A stretch of 23,625 nt of DNA from Candidatus Liptonbacteria bacterium (GTDB lineage Bacteria; Patescibacteriota; Minisyncoccia; UBA6257; 2-01-FULL-56-20). Below, piece after piece: positions 7,074 to 13,846 of this stretch. Under the pieces are notes generated by a model. It was not told the DNA's origin and did no database searches. It saw nothing but the letters and a program-made list of their open reading frames with translations. The position numbers and the translations under genes are program-made. Position 1 is the first letter of the stretch, and each line of letters starts with the position of its first letter. The stretch covers positions 1 to 23,625 of the forward strand of contig JACRFR010000058.1 in the NCBI GenBank assembly GCA_016212635.1, written 5' to 3'.

Positions 7074-7776
7074 CCCTGGCGGTTATTAGAATAATTATAT
7101 AGAGCACCAAGAGCAACAGCGAGTTGGTCACGATCGCGGACCGTTTTAGATCCTGGCGCAGAGAACCAGTCAGAAGTTCGATGGCCACCGCTACGGAAAT
7201 GAACAACATGGCGGCTTGATGCAGGGGGGCGAGGGGCAGTAAGATGGCTGCCCAGGCCGCTTCCCAGAACAGCAGGGCGCCGAGCGCGGCGGCTACGGCA
7301 GGGGGAATTCCGCCGGGGGCTGGAGCCGGCTCGAAGGAGAACAACTGCCGCAGTAAAAAGAACAGCACCAGTGCGGGCAGAACCGGAGCCAGGAAAACCC
7401 CGCTGCCTTCCCAATTGGCGACCGCGGCAGAAAAGCGGATCGCTCCCAAAAATAACAGGAGGTAAACACAAGCCCGGAGCGCGATCCCCCGGTTAACCAG
7501 GACCAGATCCTTAACCCCCAGCAAAAGATAGAACACCAAGCCCAAACAAACTGCTACCCAGATGCTGCCGGTCTCGGAAACACCCGCCAAAAATAGGGTT
7601 ACCAGGAAAGGCAGCGCCAACTGGACCGACTGGAACAAGGGCGTGAGGTACAGGCCCAAGGCCAAAAATAAAAAGAGCCAGAAGGGCAGGAAGAGCCAGC
7701 CGAGCGCAAAAGCTAGAGCTTTAACACTTAAAGACCAGTGTATTTGCTTTACAGTTAACTTTAACTTTTCCACCAT
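7069..7776 (-). CDS. Multi-pass membrane protein, unknown function
   Basis: A very hydrophobic 235-residue protein with about six transmembrane segments and few charged residues outside the N-terminus and one loop (FSFEPAPAPGG). No family was recognised. The frame stays open up to 7815, but I prefer the ATG at 7776 (MVEKLKLTVKQI), which still overlaps the 3' end of clpB by 56 nt. The overlap suggests translation coupled to clpB. A GTG directly after this ATG is an equally possible start. Its stop codon lies inside a 7-nt repeat array that can fold into a hairpin. Confidence 0.65.
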   Translation of the reverse strand: MVEKLKLTVKQIHWSLSVKALAFALGWLFLPFWLFLFLALGLYLTPLFQSVQLALPFLVTLFLAGVSETGSIWVAVCLGLVFYLLLGVKDLVLVNRGIALRACVYLLLFLGAIRFSAAVANWEGSGVFLAPVLPALVLFFLLRQLFSFEPAPAPGGIPPAVAAALGALLFWEAAWAAILLPLAPLHQAAMLFISVAVAIELLTGSLRQDLKRSAIVTNSLLLLVLYIIILITARA

Positions 7777-10393
7777 CCTTGAGTTGGCCCCGGATGATCT
7801 TATCGGCCAGGGCATCCAGCACTACTTTTTGGATCAGCCGCTTGAGCGGTCGCGCTCCGAACTCCGGATCAAAACCTTCCTTGGCCAAATACCGCTTGGC
7901 GGGCGGGTCGACCGAGAAGGCAATGCGGCGCTCGCCTAAGCGCCCTTGCACCTGGGCCAGCTGCAGATCCACGATCTGCTCGGCGTCGCGCGGCGAGAGC
8001 GGGCTGAAAACGATAATCTCATCAATGCGGTTCAGAAACTCGGGGCGGAATGTTTCCCGGAGAGACGCGAAGATCTTATCGCGATAGCCTTCGGCGCCGC
8101 TCTGGCGCGGGGCACCGCTCACGCTAGTTTCGAAACCGATGCCCCCAGAGAGCGCCTTGACGTGCCGGCTGCCGACGTTGGAAGTCATAATAATAACGGA
8201 GTTCCGGAAATTAACCGTCTTGCCCTTGCCATCGGTCAGCCGCCCGTTGTCCAAAAGCTGCAGCAGGAGATTGAACACCTCCGGGTGGGCCTTCTCGATC
8301 TCGTCAAACAAGATCACGCTGTAAGGCCGATGCCGGATCAACTCGGTCAGCTGGCCTCCTTCTTCGTAACCGACATAGCCGGGCGGCGAACCGACCAGGC
8401 GGCTGGTCGCGTGCCGCTCCATATATTCCGACATGTCGATCCGAATCAACGCCTTCTCGTCATTGAACATAAACTCCGCCAGCGCTTTGGCCAGTTCGGT
8501 TTTGCCCACGCCGGTCGGACCCAAAAACATAAAGGATCCCAACGGCTTTTGGGTGTCGGACAAACCGGCTCGGGCGCGGCGCAAGGCGTTGGCGATCGCC
8601 CGGATGGCCTCCTCCTGGCCGACCACCCGATGATGCAAGTTTTCCTCGATCGCCAGGAGTTTCTCGCCCTCCGATTCCAGCATCCGCCGGAGCGGGATCC
8701 CCGTCCAAAGCGCGATCACCGAGGCCACATCTTCACCGTCCACCGCTTCCTTCAAAAAGTGCTCGTTTTCCGCCTTGCCCGAGGCGCCCCGGTGCGACTT
8801 GCGCACTGCGGGCGGAGCGGCAAAGTTCTTGCGCTCGAAAATTTCGTAGTCCTTTTTAGCCTGGGGCAGTTCCCCGTAGATGATCTGCGCGACGCGCTCC
8901 AAGTTGCCATCCCGTTCGGCCACCTCCACCTCGCGCTTCAGTACCTCCAGCCGCTGGCGGAGTTGATGCAAGGTCTCGAACTTCAGTTTCTCCGTGTGCC
9001 AGCGGGCCGAGAGCTCGTCATTCTTGGACTTCAAGCCGTTTATTTTTTTCTCGATCTCTTTCAGCCGCGGCACATTGCCTTTGCCGCTTTCTTTGCTCAA
9101 GGCCTGGCGCTCGACCTCCAGCCGGGTGGTTTCCTGCCGGATCTGCTCGATCTCTTTGGGCAAGCTCTCGCTTTCCAACCGGCGCGCGGCGGCAGCTTCG
9201 TCGATCACGTCCACCGCTTTGTCCGGCAAATAGCGGTCGGTAATGTAGCGGGCAGCCAGGTTGACCGCCGCCACGATCGCCTCGTCCGAGATCCGCAGTC
9301 CGTGATGGATCTCGTACTTCTCTTTAAGCCCCCGGAGGATCGCGATGGAGTCCTCGATGGACGGCTCGTCCACCACGATCGGCTGGAAGCGCCGTTCCAG
9401 GGCCGGATCCTTTTCGATATAGCGCTGATACTCACGGGTGGTAGTGGCGCCGATGGCGTGCAACTCCCCGCGCGCCAGCGAGGGCTTCAAAAGGTTGGAC
9501 GCGTCCACCGCGCCCTCCGCCGACCCCGCCCCGACAATCATGTGGATCTCATCTATAAATAGAATGATCCGGCCGGCGGCTTGCCGGATCTCCTTGACAA
9601 AGGCCTTCATCCGATCCTCAAACTCCCCCCGAAACTTGGTGCCGGCTACGAGTAGCCCCAGGTCGAGCAGGACGACCTCCTTGCCCTTGAGCGGTTCCGG
9701 CACGGTGCCGGCTACGATCCTCTGGGCCAGGCCTTCCACGATCGCGGTCTTGCCCACGCCGGGCTCGCCGATCAAGACCGGATTGTTCTTGGTCCGCCGC
9801 GAGAGCACCTGGATCATCCGCCGCAGTTCTTCTTCCCGTCCGATGACCGGATCCAACTCCCCCGCCCGGGCCTTCTCGGTCAAGTTAATGGCATATTTTT
9901 CCAGCACCTGAAACTTGGACTCGGGCGTTTCGTCGGTCACGCGCATTGAGCCCCGCAATTGGGCCAGCACCCGGACCACGGTCTCGCGCCGCACGCCGTA
10001 CTGCTGTAAGAGCAGTTGCGCGGGTGAAGACGCCTCCAGAAGCGCCAAGAGCAGGTGCTCGCAGGAGGTGAACTCGTCTTTTTGTTGGGTCGCGACCTTA
10101 GTCGCTTGATCCAAGACGCGCATCAGTTCCTGGGACAAGTACAGCTGGCCGACATTGGCGGAGGTTACCAGTTTGGGCAAGCGGTCGAGCTCCAGGGCGA
10201 TCTGCTGATGGAGCATTTCCAGATTCACCCCGCTCCGCAGAAGCAGGGGTTGGACCAGGGACTGCTCGTCCTCTATTAATGTGGAAAGCAAGTGGAGCGC
10301 CCGCAGCTCGCCATGATTCTGGCGCGCGGCGGCCTCTTGGGCGTTCTGCAGGGCCTCCTGGGCCTTGATGGTAAAACGATGGAAGTTGGGCAT
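7721..10393 (-). CDS. clpB: ATP-dependent chaperone ClpB (protein disaggregase)
   Basis: An 890-residue AAA+ protein of normal ClpB length. The N-terminal Clp repeat domain covers ~1-150. The first AAA module has Walker A GEPGVGKT (209-216) and Walker B with DE at 281-282. A long coiled-coil middle domain (~400-525), the mark of ClpB over ClpA, is Glu/Lys/Arg-rich. The second AAA module has Walker A GPTGVGKT (625-632), pore loop GYVG (672-675) and Walker B DE at 697-698. It rescues aggregated proteins together with DnaK. No IGF/L loop for ClpP docking was seen. It is preceded by a consensus promoter and a CIRCE-like inverted repeat, which point to heat-shock control by an HrcA-type repressor. 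The 5' UTR lacks a Shine-Dalgarno sequence. Confidence 0.97.
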   Translation of the reverse strand: MPNFHRFTIKAQEALQNAQEAAARQNHGELRALHLLSTLIEDEQSLVQPLLLRSGVNLEMLHQQIALELDRLPKLVTSANVGQLYLSQELMRVLDQATKVATQQKDEFTSCEHLLLALLEASSPAQLLLQQYGVRRETVVRVLAQLRGSMRVTDETPESKFQVLEKYAINLTEKARAGELDPVIGREEELRRMIQVLSRRTKNNPVLIGEPGVGKTAIVEGLAQRIVAGTVPEPLKGKEVVLLDLGLLVAGTKFRGEFEDRMKAFVKEIRQAAGRIILFIDEIHMIVGAGSAEGAVDASNLLKPSLARGELHAIGATTTREYQRYIEKDPALERRFQPIVVDEPSIEDSIAILRGLKEKYEIHHGLRISDEAIVAAVNLAARYITDRYLPDKAVDVIDEAAAARRLESESLPKEIEQIRQETTRLEVERQALSKESGKGNVPRLKEIEKKINGLKSKNDELSARWHTEKLKFETLHQLRQRLEVLKREVEVAERDGNLERVAQIIYGELPQAKKDYEIFERKNFAAPPAVRKSHRGASGKAENEHFLKEAVDGEDVASVIALWTGIPLRRMLESEGEKLLAIEENLHHRVVGQEEAIRAIANALRRARAGLSDTQKPLGSFMFLGPTGVGKTELAKALAEFMFNDEKALIRIDMSEYMERHATSRLVGSPPGYVGYEEGGQLTELIRHRPYSVILFDEIEKAHPEVFNLLLQLLDNGRLTDGKGKTVNFRNSVIIMTSNVGSRHVKALSGGIGFETSVSGAPRQSGAEGYRDKIFASLRETFRPEFLNRIDEIIVFSPLSPRDAEQIVDLQLAQVQGRLGERRIAFSVDPPAKRYLAKEGFDPEFGARPLKRLIQKVVLDALADKIIRGQLKDGGKVKVNCKANTLVFKC

Positions 10394-10395
10394 GG

Positions 10396-10433
10396 GGAAT
10401 AGAATAGAGAATATAGAAGTGAGAAGTGAGAGA
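10396..10433. repeat. 7-nt-period array in the clpB leader (CTCACTT / CTATATT type)
   Basis: On the minus strand the units read CTCACTT, CTCACTT, CTATATT, CTCTATT, CTATTCC, ending just before the clpB ATG. The array occupies the place of a ribosome-binding site and is purine-poor. Confidence 0.7.
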
Positions 10434-10437
10434 CGCG

Positions 10438-10466
10438 ATTAGCAATCAACGGTCGGGATTGCCAAT
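10438..10466 (-). promoter_or_regulatory. CIRCE-like operator in the clpB leader
   Basis: TTAGCAATC (10439-10447), nine nucleotides, then GATTGCCAA (10457-10465). The CIRCE consensus is TTAGCACTC-N9-GAGTGCTAA. The left arm matches 8 of 9 and the right arm 7 of 9, with a compensating pair change, and the spacing is exact. It lies just downstream of the predicted transcription start, as CIRCE usually does. HrcA itself is not in this window. Confidence 0.65.
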
Positions 10467-10477
10467 CCGGTTTGGCC

Positions 10478-10505
10478 AGTATAGCAAAGGCGTGCGGGAT
10501 GTCAA
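10478..10505 (-). promoter_or_regulatory. clpB promoter
   Basis: TTGACA (10500-10505) and TATACT (10478-10483) on the minus strand, 16 nt apart, near-perfect consensus. The predicted 5' UTR is about 78 nt and contains the CIRCE-like repeat and a 7-nt-period array. Confidence 0.75.
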
Positions 10506-10539
10506 AAACCCTCTAGGTGCGTTAATTTTACCACACCGG

Positions 10540-10636
10540 TTCTATCGGACCTATTGGTCCTATTGGACCTATAGGACTTATAGGTCGCATAGGTCTTCTC
10601 ACCCGAACCCGCAATCTGATTGCGAACTCCCGATTA
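10540..10636. repeat. 9-nt-period array A3 with conserved flank
   Basis: Units GGACCTATT, GGTCCTATT, GGACCTATA, GGACTTATA, GGTCGCATA follow with an exact 9-nt period. A flank beginning CTTCTCACCC and containing AACCCGCAAT follows. The same array-plus-flank recurs in the same orientation at 11186-11290, on the other side of the toxin-antitoxin pair. Confidence 0.75.
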
Positions 10637-10637
10637 T

Positions 10638-10889
10638 TCAGTACGTCGTGGAAGTTCGGCGTTTGATCGCAGTCACTACGATAAAATGATCTTCCAGGAG
10701 AAGGTCGTAAAAAATGCGATAGTTACCGCTCCGGCGCCGCCAACCCGGAGGTTCTAGGTGTTTAATGTCACCGCTAAATGGGTCATCTCGCAGTTTATAC
10801 AACACCCGTTCGATCCGTTCTTGATCGCGGCTTGGAAGCTTAACGAGGTCTTTTCGGGCGGGCTTGGTTACGAGCAGAGTCCAATTCAT
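10638..10889 (-). CDS. RelE/ParE-family toxin
   Basis: An 83-residue protein with the RelE/ParE fold pattern: an N-terminal strand then KPARKDLVKLPSRDQERI, a helix with LRDDPFSGDIKHL, and a C-terminal core GNYRIFYDLLLEDHFIVV ending AIKRRTSTTY. The family includes mRNA interferases and gyrase poisons; sequence alone does not show which. The gene overlaps the end of the antitoxin gene by 50 nt, so the two are translated together. The array A3 lies directly downstream. Confidence 0.85.
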   Translation of the reverse strand: MNWTLLVTKPARKDLVKLPSRDQERIERVLYKLRDDPFSGDIKHLEPPGWRRRSGNYRIFYDLLLEDHFIVVTAIKRRTSTTY

Positions 10890-11124
10890 GGTGAAGCTGG
10901 TCCAGCGTCACGTAATCACCGCGGCTAAAAGCAGCGCGGCCTTTACGAATGGCGGCAAGTTCAGATTTGGCAGGTATGTACTCGCCGTAGCGGTTCTCGA
11001 AGTAGCGGCGCCAGGCCTCGCGCAACAGTTCCGAACGCGTGCGGTTCTCTTCTTTTTGAACCTTCTCCATCTGCTTCGCCATTGCCGGCGGGAGAGAGAT
11101 TGTCAGCGTGTCAGTAGTTCTCAT
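10840..11124 (-). CDS. Ribbon-helix-helix antitoxin (CopG/ParD type)
   Basis: A 94-residue protein. The first ~45 residues are a ribbon-helix-helix DNA-binding domain (TLTISLPPAMAKQMEKV, then RTRSELLREAWRRYFE). The rest is a charged tail that would wrap the toxin (AAIRKGRAAFSRGDYVTLDQL, a pattern common in antitoxins paired with RelE-like toxins). It precedes and overlaps the toxin gene. The promoter region holds a direct repeat suited to autoregulation. Confidence 0.85.
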   Translation of the reverse strand: MRTTDTLTISLPPAMAKQMEKVQKEENRTRSELLREAWRRYFENRYGEYIPAKSELAAIRKGRAAFSRGDYVTLDQLHHELDSARNQARPKRPR

Positions 11125-11127
11125 TAG

Positions 11128-11176
11128 GTGTGAATAAGTGTGACTTTATATTACTCGGCGGGTCTGGCGCCGTCAA
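11128..11176 (-). promoter_or_regulatory. Antitoxin-toxin promoter with direct-repeat operator
   Basis: On the minus strand, TTGACG (11171-11176) and TAATAT (11148-11153) are 17 nt apart. Just downstream, the hexamer TCACAC occurs twice 10 nt apart (as GTGTGA at 11128-11133 and 11138-11143 on the plus strand). Direct half-sites about one helical turn apart suit binding of RHH dimers. Confidence 0.65.
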
Positions 11177-11185
11177 GCCGGCGCA

Positions 11186-11290
11186 TCGGACCTATCGGAC
11201 TTATTAGGCCTATTGGTCCTATTCGACTTATAAGACCCATAGGACCTATGGGACTTCTCACCCAAACCCGCAATTTATTTACGACCTCGG
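11186..11290. repeat. 9-nt-period array A4 with conserved flank
   Basis: Units GGACCTATC, GGACTTATT, AGGCCTATT, GGTCCTATT, CGACTTATA, AGACCCATA, GGACCTATG have an exact 9-nt period. The flank CTTCTCACCC...AACCCGCAAT matches that of A3. Confidence 0.75.
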
Positions 11291-11398
11291 GCTTGCCTCG
11301 TTAGAGAATGTCTGGCGTGAGTTCTCTAACGGGGTAAGCGGGAAACGCGATGGGGCCGTAAGGCCTCCGTATCGGTTTCCCTGGTCGCCGGCGGGTCA

Positions 11399-11671
11399 TC
11401 AGTTGACCCATCGATGGTGGGAGAACTTGCGACGCATGAGCTGCCGCACTTTCTCCCGGAGGCGGTGGCGGCGCTCCAGCCCCACCAGGTCCCGCACCGC
11501 CATAGCGGTGGCGACGAGGATCAGCCCAATCCACGTCCACCCGTAGATGGGGCCAAAGGTCGCATGCCTGGCGAAAAACTCTTTGCCCAGCACCGGGCCG
11601 GCGACCGTCATGGCCGCCCAAACGAGCGCGAGGACCGCCGTGGGCACGCCCGCCCACTTTTTCCTTTCCAT
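11399..11671 (-). CDS. Small membrane protein, unknown function
   Basis: A 90-residue protein with two predicted transmembrane helices (GVPTAVLALVWAAMTVAGPV and GWTWIGLILVATAMAV), a short loop between them, and a basic C-terminal tail (RRHRLREKVRQLMRRKF). No family was recognised. A good Shine-Dalgarno sequence GGGAGG stands 7 nt before the ATG, which sets it apart from most neighbours. That ribosome-binding site is part of a 15-bp inverted repeat (11675-11689 and 11850-11864). Confidence 0.6.
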   Translation of the reverse strand: MERKKWAGVPTAVLALVWAAMTVAGPVLGKEFFARHATFGPIYGWTWIGLILVATAMAVRDLVGLERRHRLREKVRQLMRRKFSHHRWVN

Positions 11672-11674
11672 TTC

Positions 11675-11864
11675 TTTTCCTCCCGCCCAATTCTCAAAAA
11701 CATTTAGAACTTGCGCGTCTAAACAACTTTACCCACTCTTCGTGTCATTCCCGCGGAAGCGGGAATCCAGCGCTCCGTACATTTCTAATCCTGGATTCCG
11801 GCTCAAAGGCCGGAATGACACCGAGTGCATAAATCCTGATTTTCAAAACTGGGCGGGAGGAAAA
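11675..11864. repeat. Inverted-repeat element with internal TGTCATTCC palindrome
   Basis: TTTTCCTCCCGCCCA (11675-11689) and TGGGCGGGAGGAAAA (11850-11864) are perfect 15-bp inverted repeats. Between them lies a 78-bp palindromic block (11743-11820) that begins TGTCATTCC and ends GGAATGACA, with a GCGGAAGC hairpin at its start. The inner block is related to that in the MITE at 5993-6062. No exact target duplication was found at the outer ends. Confidence 0.6.
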
Positions 11865-12122
11865 TTATTTCTCAAAGAGCATCTTCCGATTTTCAGACCG
11901 CATCCGAAAATCCTCCGTCCCGCTTTCGGCGGGACACCTCCTTTACAAAGGAGGAATTAGATCCGATCTGAAAAAGGGAGGAGAATTGGGAAGCGGATAT
12001 TCCGCGCTATTCCCCTGTTCGGCCGCGTTGACGCATTCGGCCGACTGCGGCGGGATGACTGACGGGCACCCCACTGGACCGGATGAGATTCTGTTCCCAG
12101 GACTCATCATTACCCGGCCGCC
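11865..12122. other. Gene-free stretch with dispersed hairpins
   Basis: GTCCCGC / GCGGGAC and CCTCCTTT / AAAGGAGG hairpins lie side by side near 11916-11955, another copy of the dispersed hairpin type seen at 5815. AGCGGA / TCCGCGCT lies near 11991-12007. I see no convincing coding sequence here. Confidence 0.5.
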
Positions 12123-12431
12123 CTATCGGCGGCAGGCCGGCGAGGACCTTTCGCCGCGGAGGAGATCAATCCCTCGGGAGACGATGTACGCTTTCGCGCC
12201 ATCCTCCTCCCGGAAAAACCTCCACCCCTCCGCCTTTCTCCCGAAGAAGATCCGGACTCCGAAACCGAGTTCCACCTCGGTCCGGTAACCCGGGTATCCG
12301 ATCCGGGAGATCAGATCGGCTTCCCTCTCCCCCCTCACGGGAACGATCTCCGGCTCGCTGAACTCTGCGAGTGGGTCGCTCTCGCGGGCCAAGAGGAAAA
12401 GGCCCCGCCGGATCGTATAGCTCATCGCCAT
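12123..12431 (-). CDS. Small hypothetical protein, 102 residues
   Basis: The protein begins MAMSYTIRRGLFLLARESD and continues with plausible mixed alpha/beta sequence (ISRIGYPGYRTEVELGFGVR, then AEGWRFFREEDGAKAYIV). No family was recognised. I chose the ATG at 12431 because GGATGGGGG lies 4 nt before it. The frame continues upstream to 12623, but that part looks non-coding (Arg/Ser-rich, low quality). It lies downstream of the candidate RNA at 12645-12899 and could share its transcript. Confidence 0.5.
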   Translation of the reverse strand: MAMSYTIRRGLFLLARESDPLAEFSEPEIVPVRGEREADLISRIGYPGYRTEVELGFGVRIFFGRKAEGWRFFREEDGAKAYIVSRGIDLLRGERSSPACRR

Positions 12432-12644
12432 ACAACCCCCATCCGAGACAACCGCTTGATTTGCGACTGGCTCGGATAGAGGGGCGTGACGAGTTCTGTT
12501 CGTCACGCCCGTATGCCAGTTGGAGAGAGAACTTCCCGGTCCTCTTCTCCTTAATGCCGAAAGTGAAACTCTCCTTGAGTGATCCAAGGATAAGCTCACA
12601 AAGCGGCACCTTCGCTTTATCACCGTCCCTCGGGAAAGGAACAG
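12432..12644. other. Gene-free stretch between small gene and candidate RNA
   Basis: GGGCGTGACGA and TCGTCACGCCC form a perfect 11-bp inverted repeat near 12482-12510 with a 7-nt loop and no T-run. A minus-strand frame from 12654 reads like protein for about 50 residues (VPLCELILGSLKESFTFGIK), but it lacks a good start and then overlaps the 12431 gene in another frame. Confidence 0.4.
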
Positions 12645-12899
12645 TGACGGTCAACGCTCTCGCTTGCGAGAGTAGCGACGGCCATGGCTGGCCGTGTCGA
12701 CCTTAATCTTTCAAAGAACCTTTTGCGCAGTGGGGAGAGCTGCCTTTCGAACATACTCGTCCCCTTTTCCCGGTTTTCCCCCGCTGGAGGACCCATGAGG
12801 TCCTTTGTCCCAGCAGCCCAGGTGCACTGCGGCTCCTGCACGAGCCCTTGGTGCCTCCCGGTGGCGACTAGGGCCTCGGCCCAATACGCCACCAGGATT
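12645..12899 (-). ncRNA. Candidate structured RNA, unknown family
   Basis: A consensus promoter (12906-12934) would start a transcript near 12899. Its 5' end folds at once into a 10-bp helix (CCTGGTGGCG at 12896-12887 with CGCCACCGGG at 12866-12857) topped by GGGC-CGAG-GCCC. Further hairpins follow: AGGACC / GGGTCCT, GGGGA...TCCCC, CGGCCA-GCCA-TGGCCG and CTCTCGC-AA-GCGAGAG. The last two are enclosed by GGTCGAC / GTTGACC (12702-12649), forming a three-way junction. I looked for RNase P, tmRNA, SRP, T-box and cobalamin-riboswitch motifs and found none. A 44-codon frame beginning MFERQLSPLRKR, after AAAAGGGG, lies inside and may be a leader peptide. The 3' end is not defined by a terminator. Confidence 0.5.
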
Positions 12900-12905
12900 G
12901 ATAGC

Positions 12906-12934
12906 ATTCTAACCTCATTTTGACATTGTGTCAA
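12906..12934 (-). promoter_or_regulatory. Strong promoter of the candidate RNA
   Basis: On the minus strand TTGACA (12929-12934) and TAGAAT (12906-12911) are exactly 17 nt apart. TTGACA also forms a palindrome with an adjacent TGTCAA, a possible operator. Confidence 0.75.
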
Positions 12935-13026
12935 CCGCACGTGGCGATAATATAATTTATTAAGTTACAATATCGCCAGTGATTACAATATGTATTTGAT
13001 TTCCCTACATTTATTGTCACGACATA

Positions 13027-13054
13027 TTGACAATATTTGTGGACTTGCTATACT
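13027..13054 (+). promoter_or_regulatory. Promoter of the TrmB-like gene, leaderless
   Basis: TTGACA (13027-13032) and TATACT (13049-13054) are 16 nt apart. The ATG at 13061 falls where transcription should begin. An inverted repeat ATTGTC / GACAAT overlaps the -35 box, and GGCGATA / TATCGCC lies further upstream (about 12943-12977); either could be an operator in this divergent promoter region. Confidence 0.8.
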
Positions 13055-13060
13055 ACCCGC

Positions 13061-13846
13061 ATGAAAAATGCTTACCTCTCTCCTCTTCTCGGCGCGGGAC
13101 TGACCGAAAACCAGGCCCAGATCTACGAGATCCTGCTCACCCGGGGCCCGCTCCGGGCTTCCAAGATCCACGCCCAGACGGAACTTACCCGCGCCTTGGT
13201 CTATAAGGTTCTGGAGGAACTGGTGGAATTGGGCTTGGCCACTAAGCAGGCAGAACCCGGCCAGGTGGCGATCTTTTCGGCCACCCACCCCAGCGCGCTC
13301 CTCGCCTTGGCCCAAAAAAAGGAAGCGGACGCCAAAGCCGCCGGCGAATCGCTCCAGGCCGCGCTAGGCCGTATGGTGTCGGACTACAACCTAATCTCCG
13401 GCCGCCCAGGCATCCGGTTCTTCGAAGGGGTCGCGGGTTTGGAGAAAATTTACGAAGATATACTTACAGAGGGAACAGAAGTTTGTTTGATACGTTCCGC
13501 TTATGAGCCGGTGTACCGGGAACAAATTCTGCCAGTGGTGGAAAAATTTATTCGGCAGAGAGTGCGTCGAGGCATTACCGTCCAAGCGCTCACCCCCAAA
13601 GACGCAGGTCATCACCACTCTCTCGAAGAGGACGCGCATATACTCTTGAAGCGCACCTGGCTGGCCGCCGCCGATTACCGCGCGCCGGTGGAAATAGATA
13701 TCTACGGTGACAAAGTGGCGCTTTTATCTTTCGGCCAAGAATTGGTCGGGGTTATTTTGGAAAGCGCCCAGATCGCCCAGGCCTTGCGCCAGGTTTTCCT
13801 GCTGGCCGAGAGGGGCGCCCAGACCGCCGCACGAAAAAGTGGTTAG
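13061..13846 (+). CDS. TrmB-family transcriptional regulator
   Basis: A 261-residue protein. The N-terminal winged helix (~10-65) has the TrmB signature: GLTENQAQIYEILLTRGP, then SKIHAQTELTRALVYKVLEEL and GLATKQ. A short helical linker follows, then a C-terminal phospholipase-D-like sensor domain (~115-250; GIRFFEGVAGLEKIYEDIL, IRQRVRRGITVQALTPKDA). TrmB proteins usually sense sugars or other small ligands; the effector here is unknown. I chose the ATG at 13061 because the -10 box TATACT ends 6 nt before it, making an upstream TTG at 13037 lie inside the promoter. Its stop overlaps the convergent 13843 gene by 4 nt (TTAG). Confidence 0.88.
   Translation: MKNAYLSPLLGAGLTENQAQIYEILLTRGPLRASKIHAQTELTRALVYKVLEELVELGLATKQAEPGQVAIFSATHPSALLALAQKKEADAKAAGESLQAALGRMVSDYNLISGRPGIRFFEGVAGLEKIYEDILTEGTEVCLIRSAYEPVYREQILPVVEKFIRQRVRRGITVQALTPKDAGHHHSLEEDAHILLKRTWLAAADYRAPVEIDIYGDKVALLSFGQELVGVILESAQIAQALRQVFLLAERGAQTAARKSG

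Noticed and set aside
7946..9562. Long plus-strand open frame (538 codons) opposite clpB
   Set aside because: It is the antisense shadow of clpB, whose minus-strand protein has all AAA+ motifs. The shadow translation is His/Arg/Leu-rich with no domain.
11301..11690. Minus-strand 129-codon frame overlapping the small membrane protein
   Set aside because: Low-complexity Gly/Arg/Pro sequence in another frame; the 90-residue frame has a strong ribosome-binding site and clear membrane helices.
12166..12654. Minus-strand 162-codon frame
   Set aside because: The first ~50 codons look partly protein-like, but there is only a TTG start without a ribosome-binding site, and the rest is an out-of-frame reading of the 12123-12431 gene.
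12645..12899. RNase P RNA, tmRNA or SRP RNA at the structured transcript
   Set aside because: The universal RNase P AGGAAAGUCC block, the tmRNA ends and tag frame, and the SRP GGAAG / AGCAG loop are all missing.
12620..12940. Minus-strand 106-codon frame over the candidate RNA
   Set aside because: Its first codons lie upstream of the predicted transcription start, inside the promoter. An internal 44-codon part is mentioned with the RNA instead.
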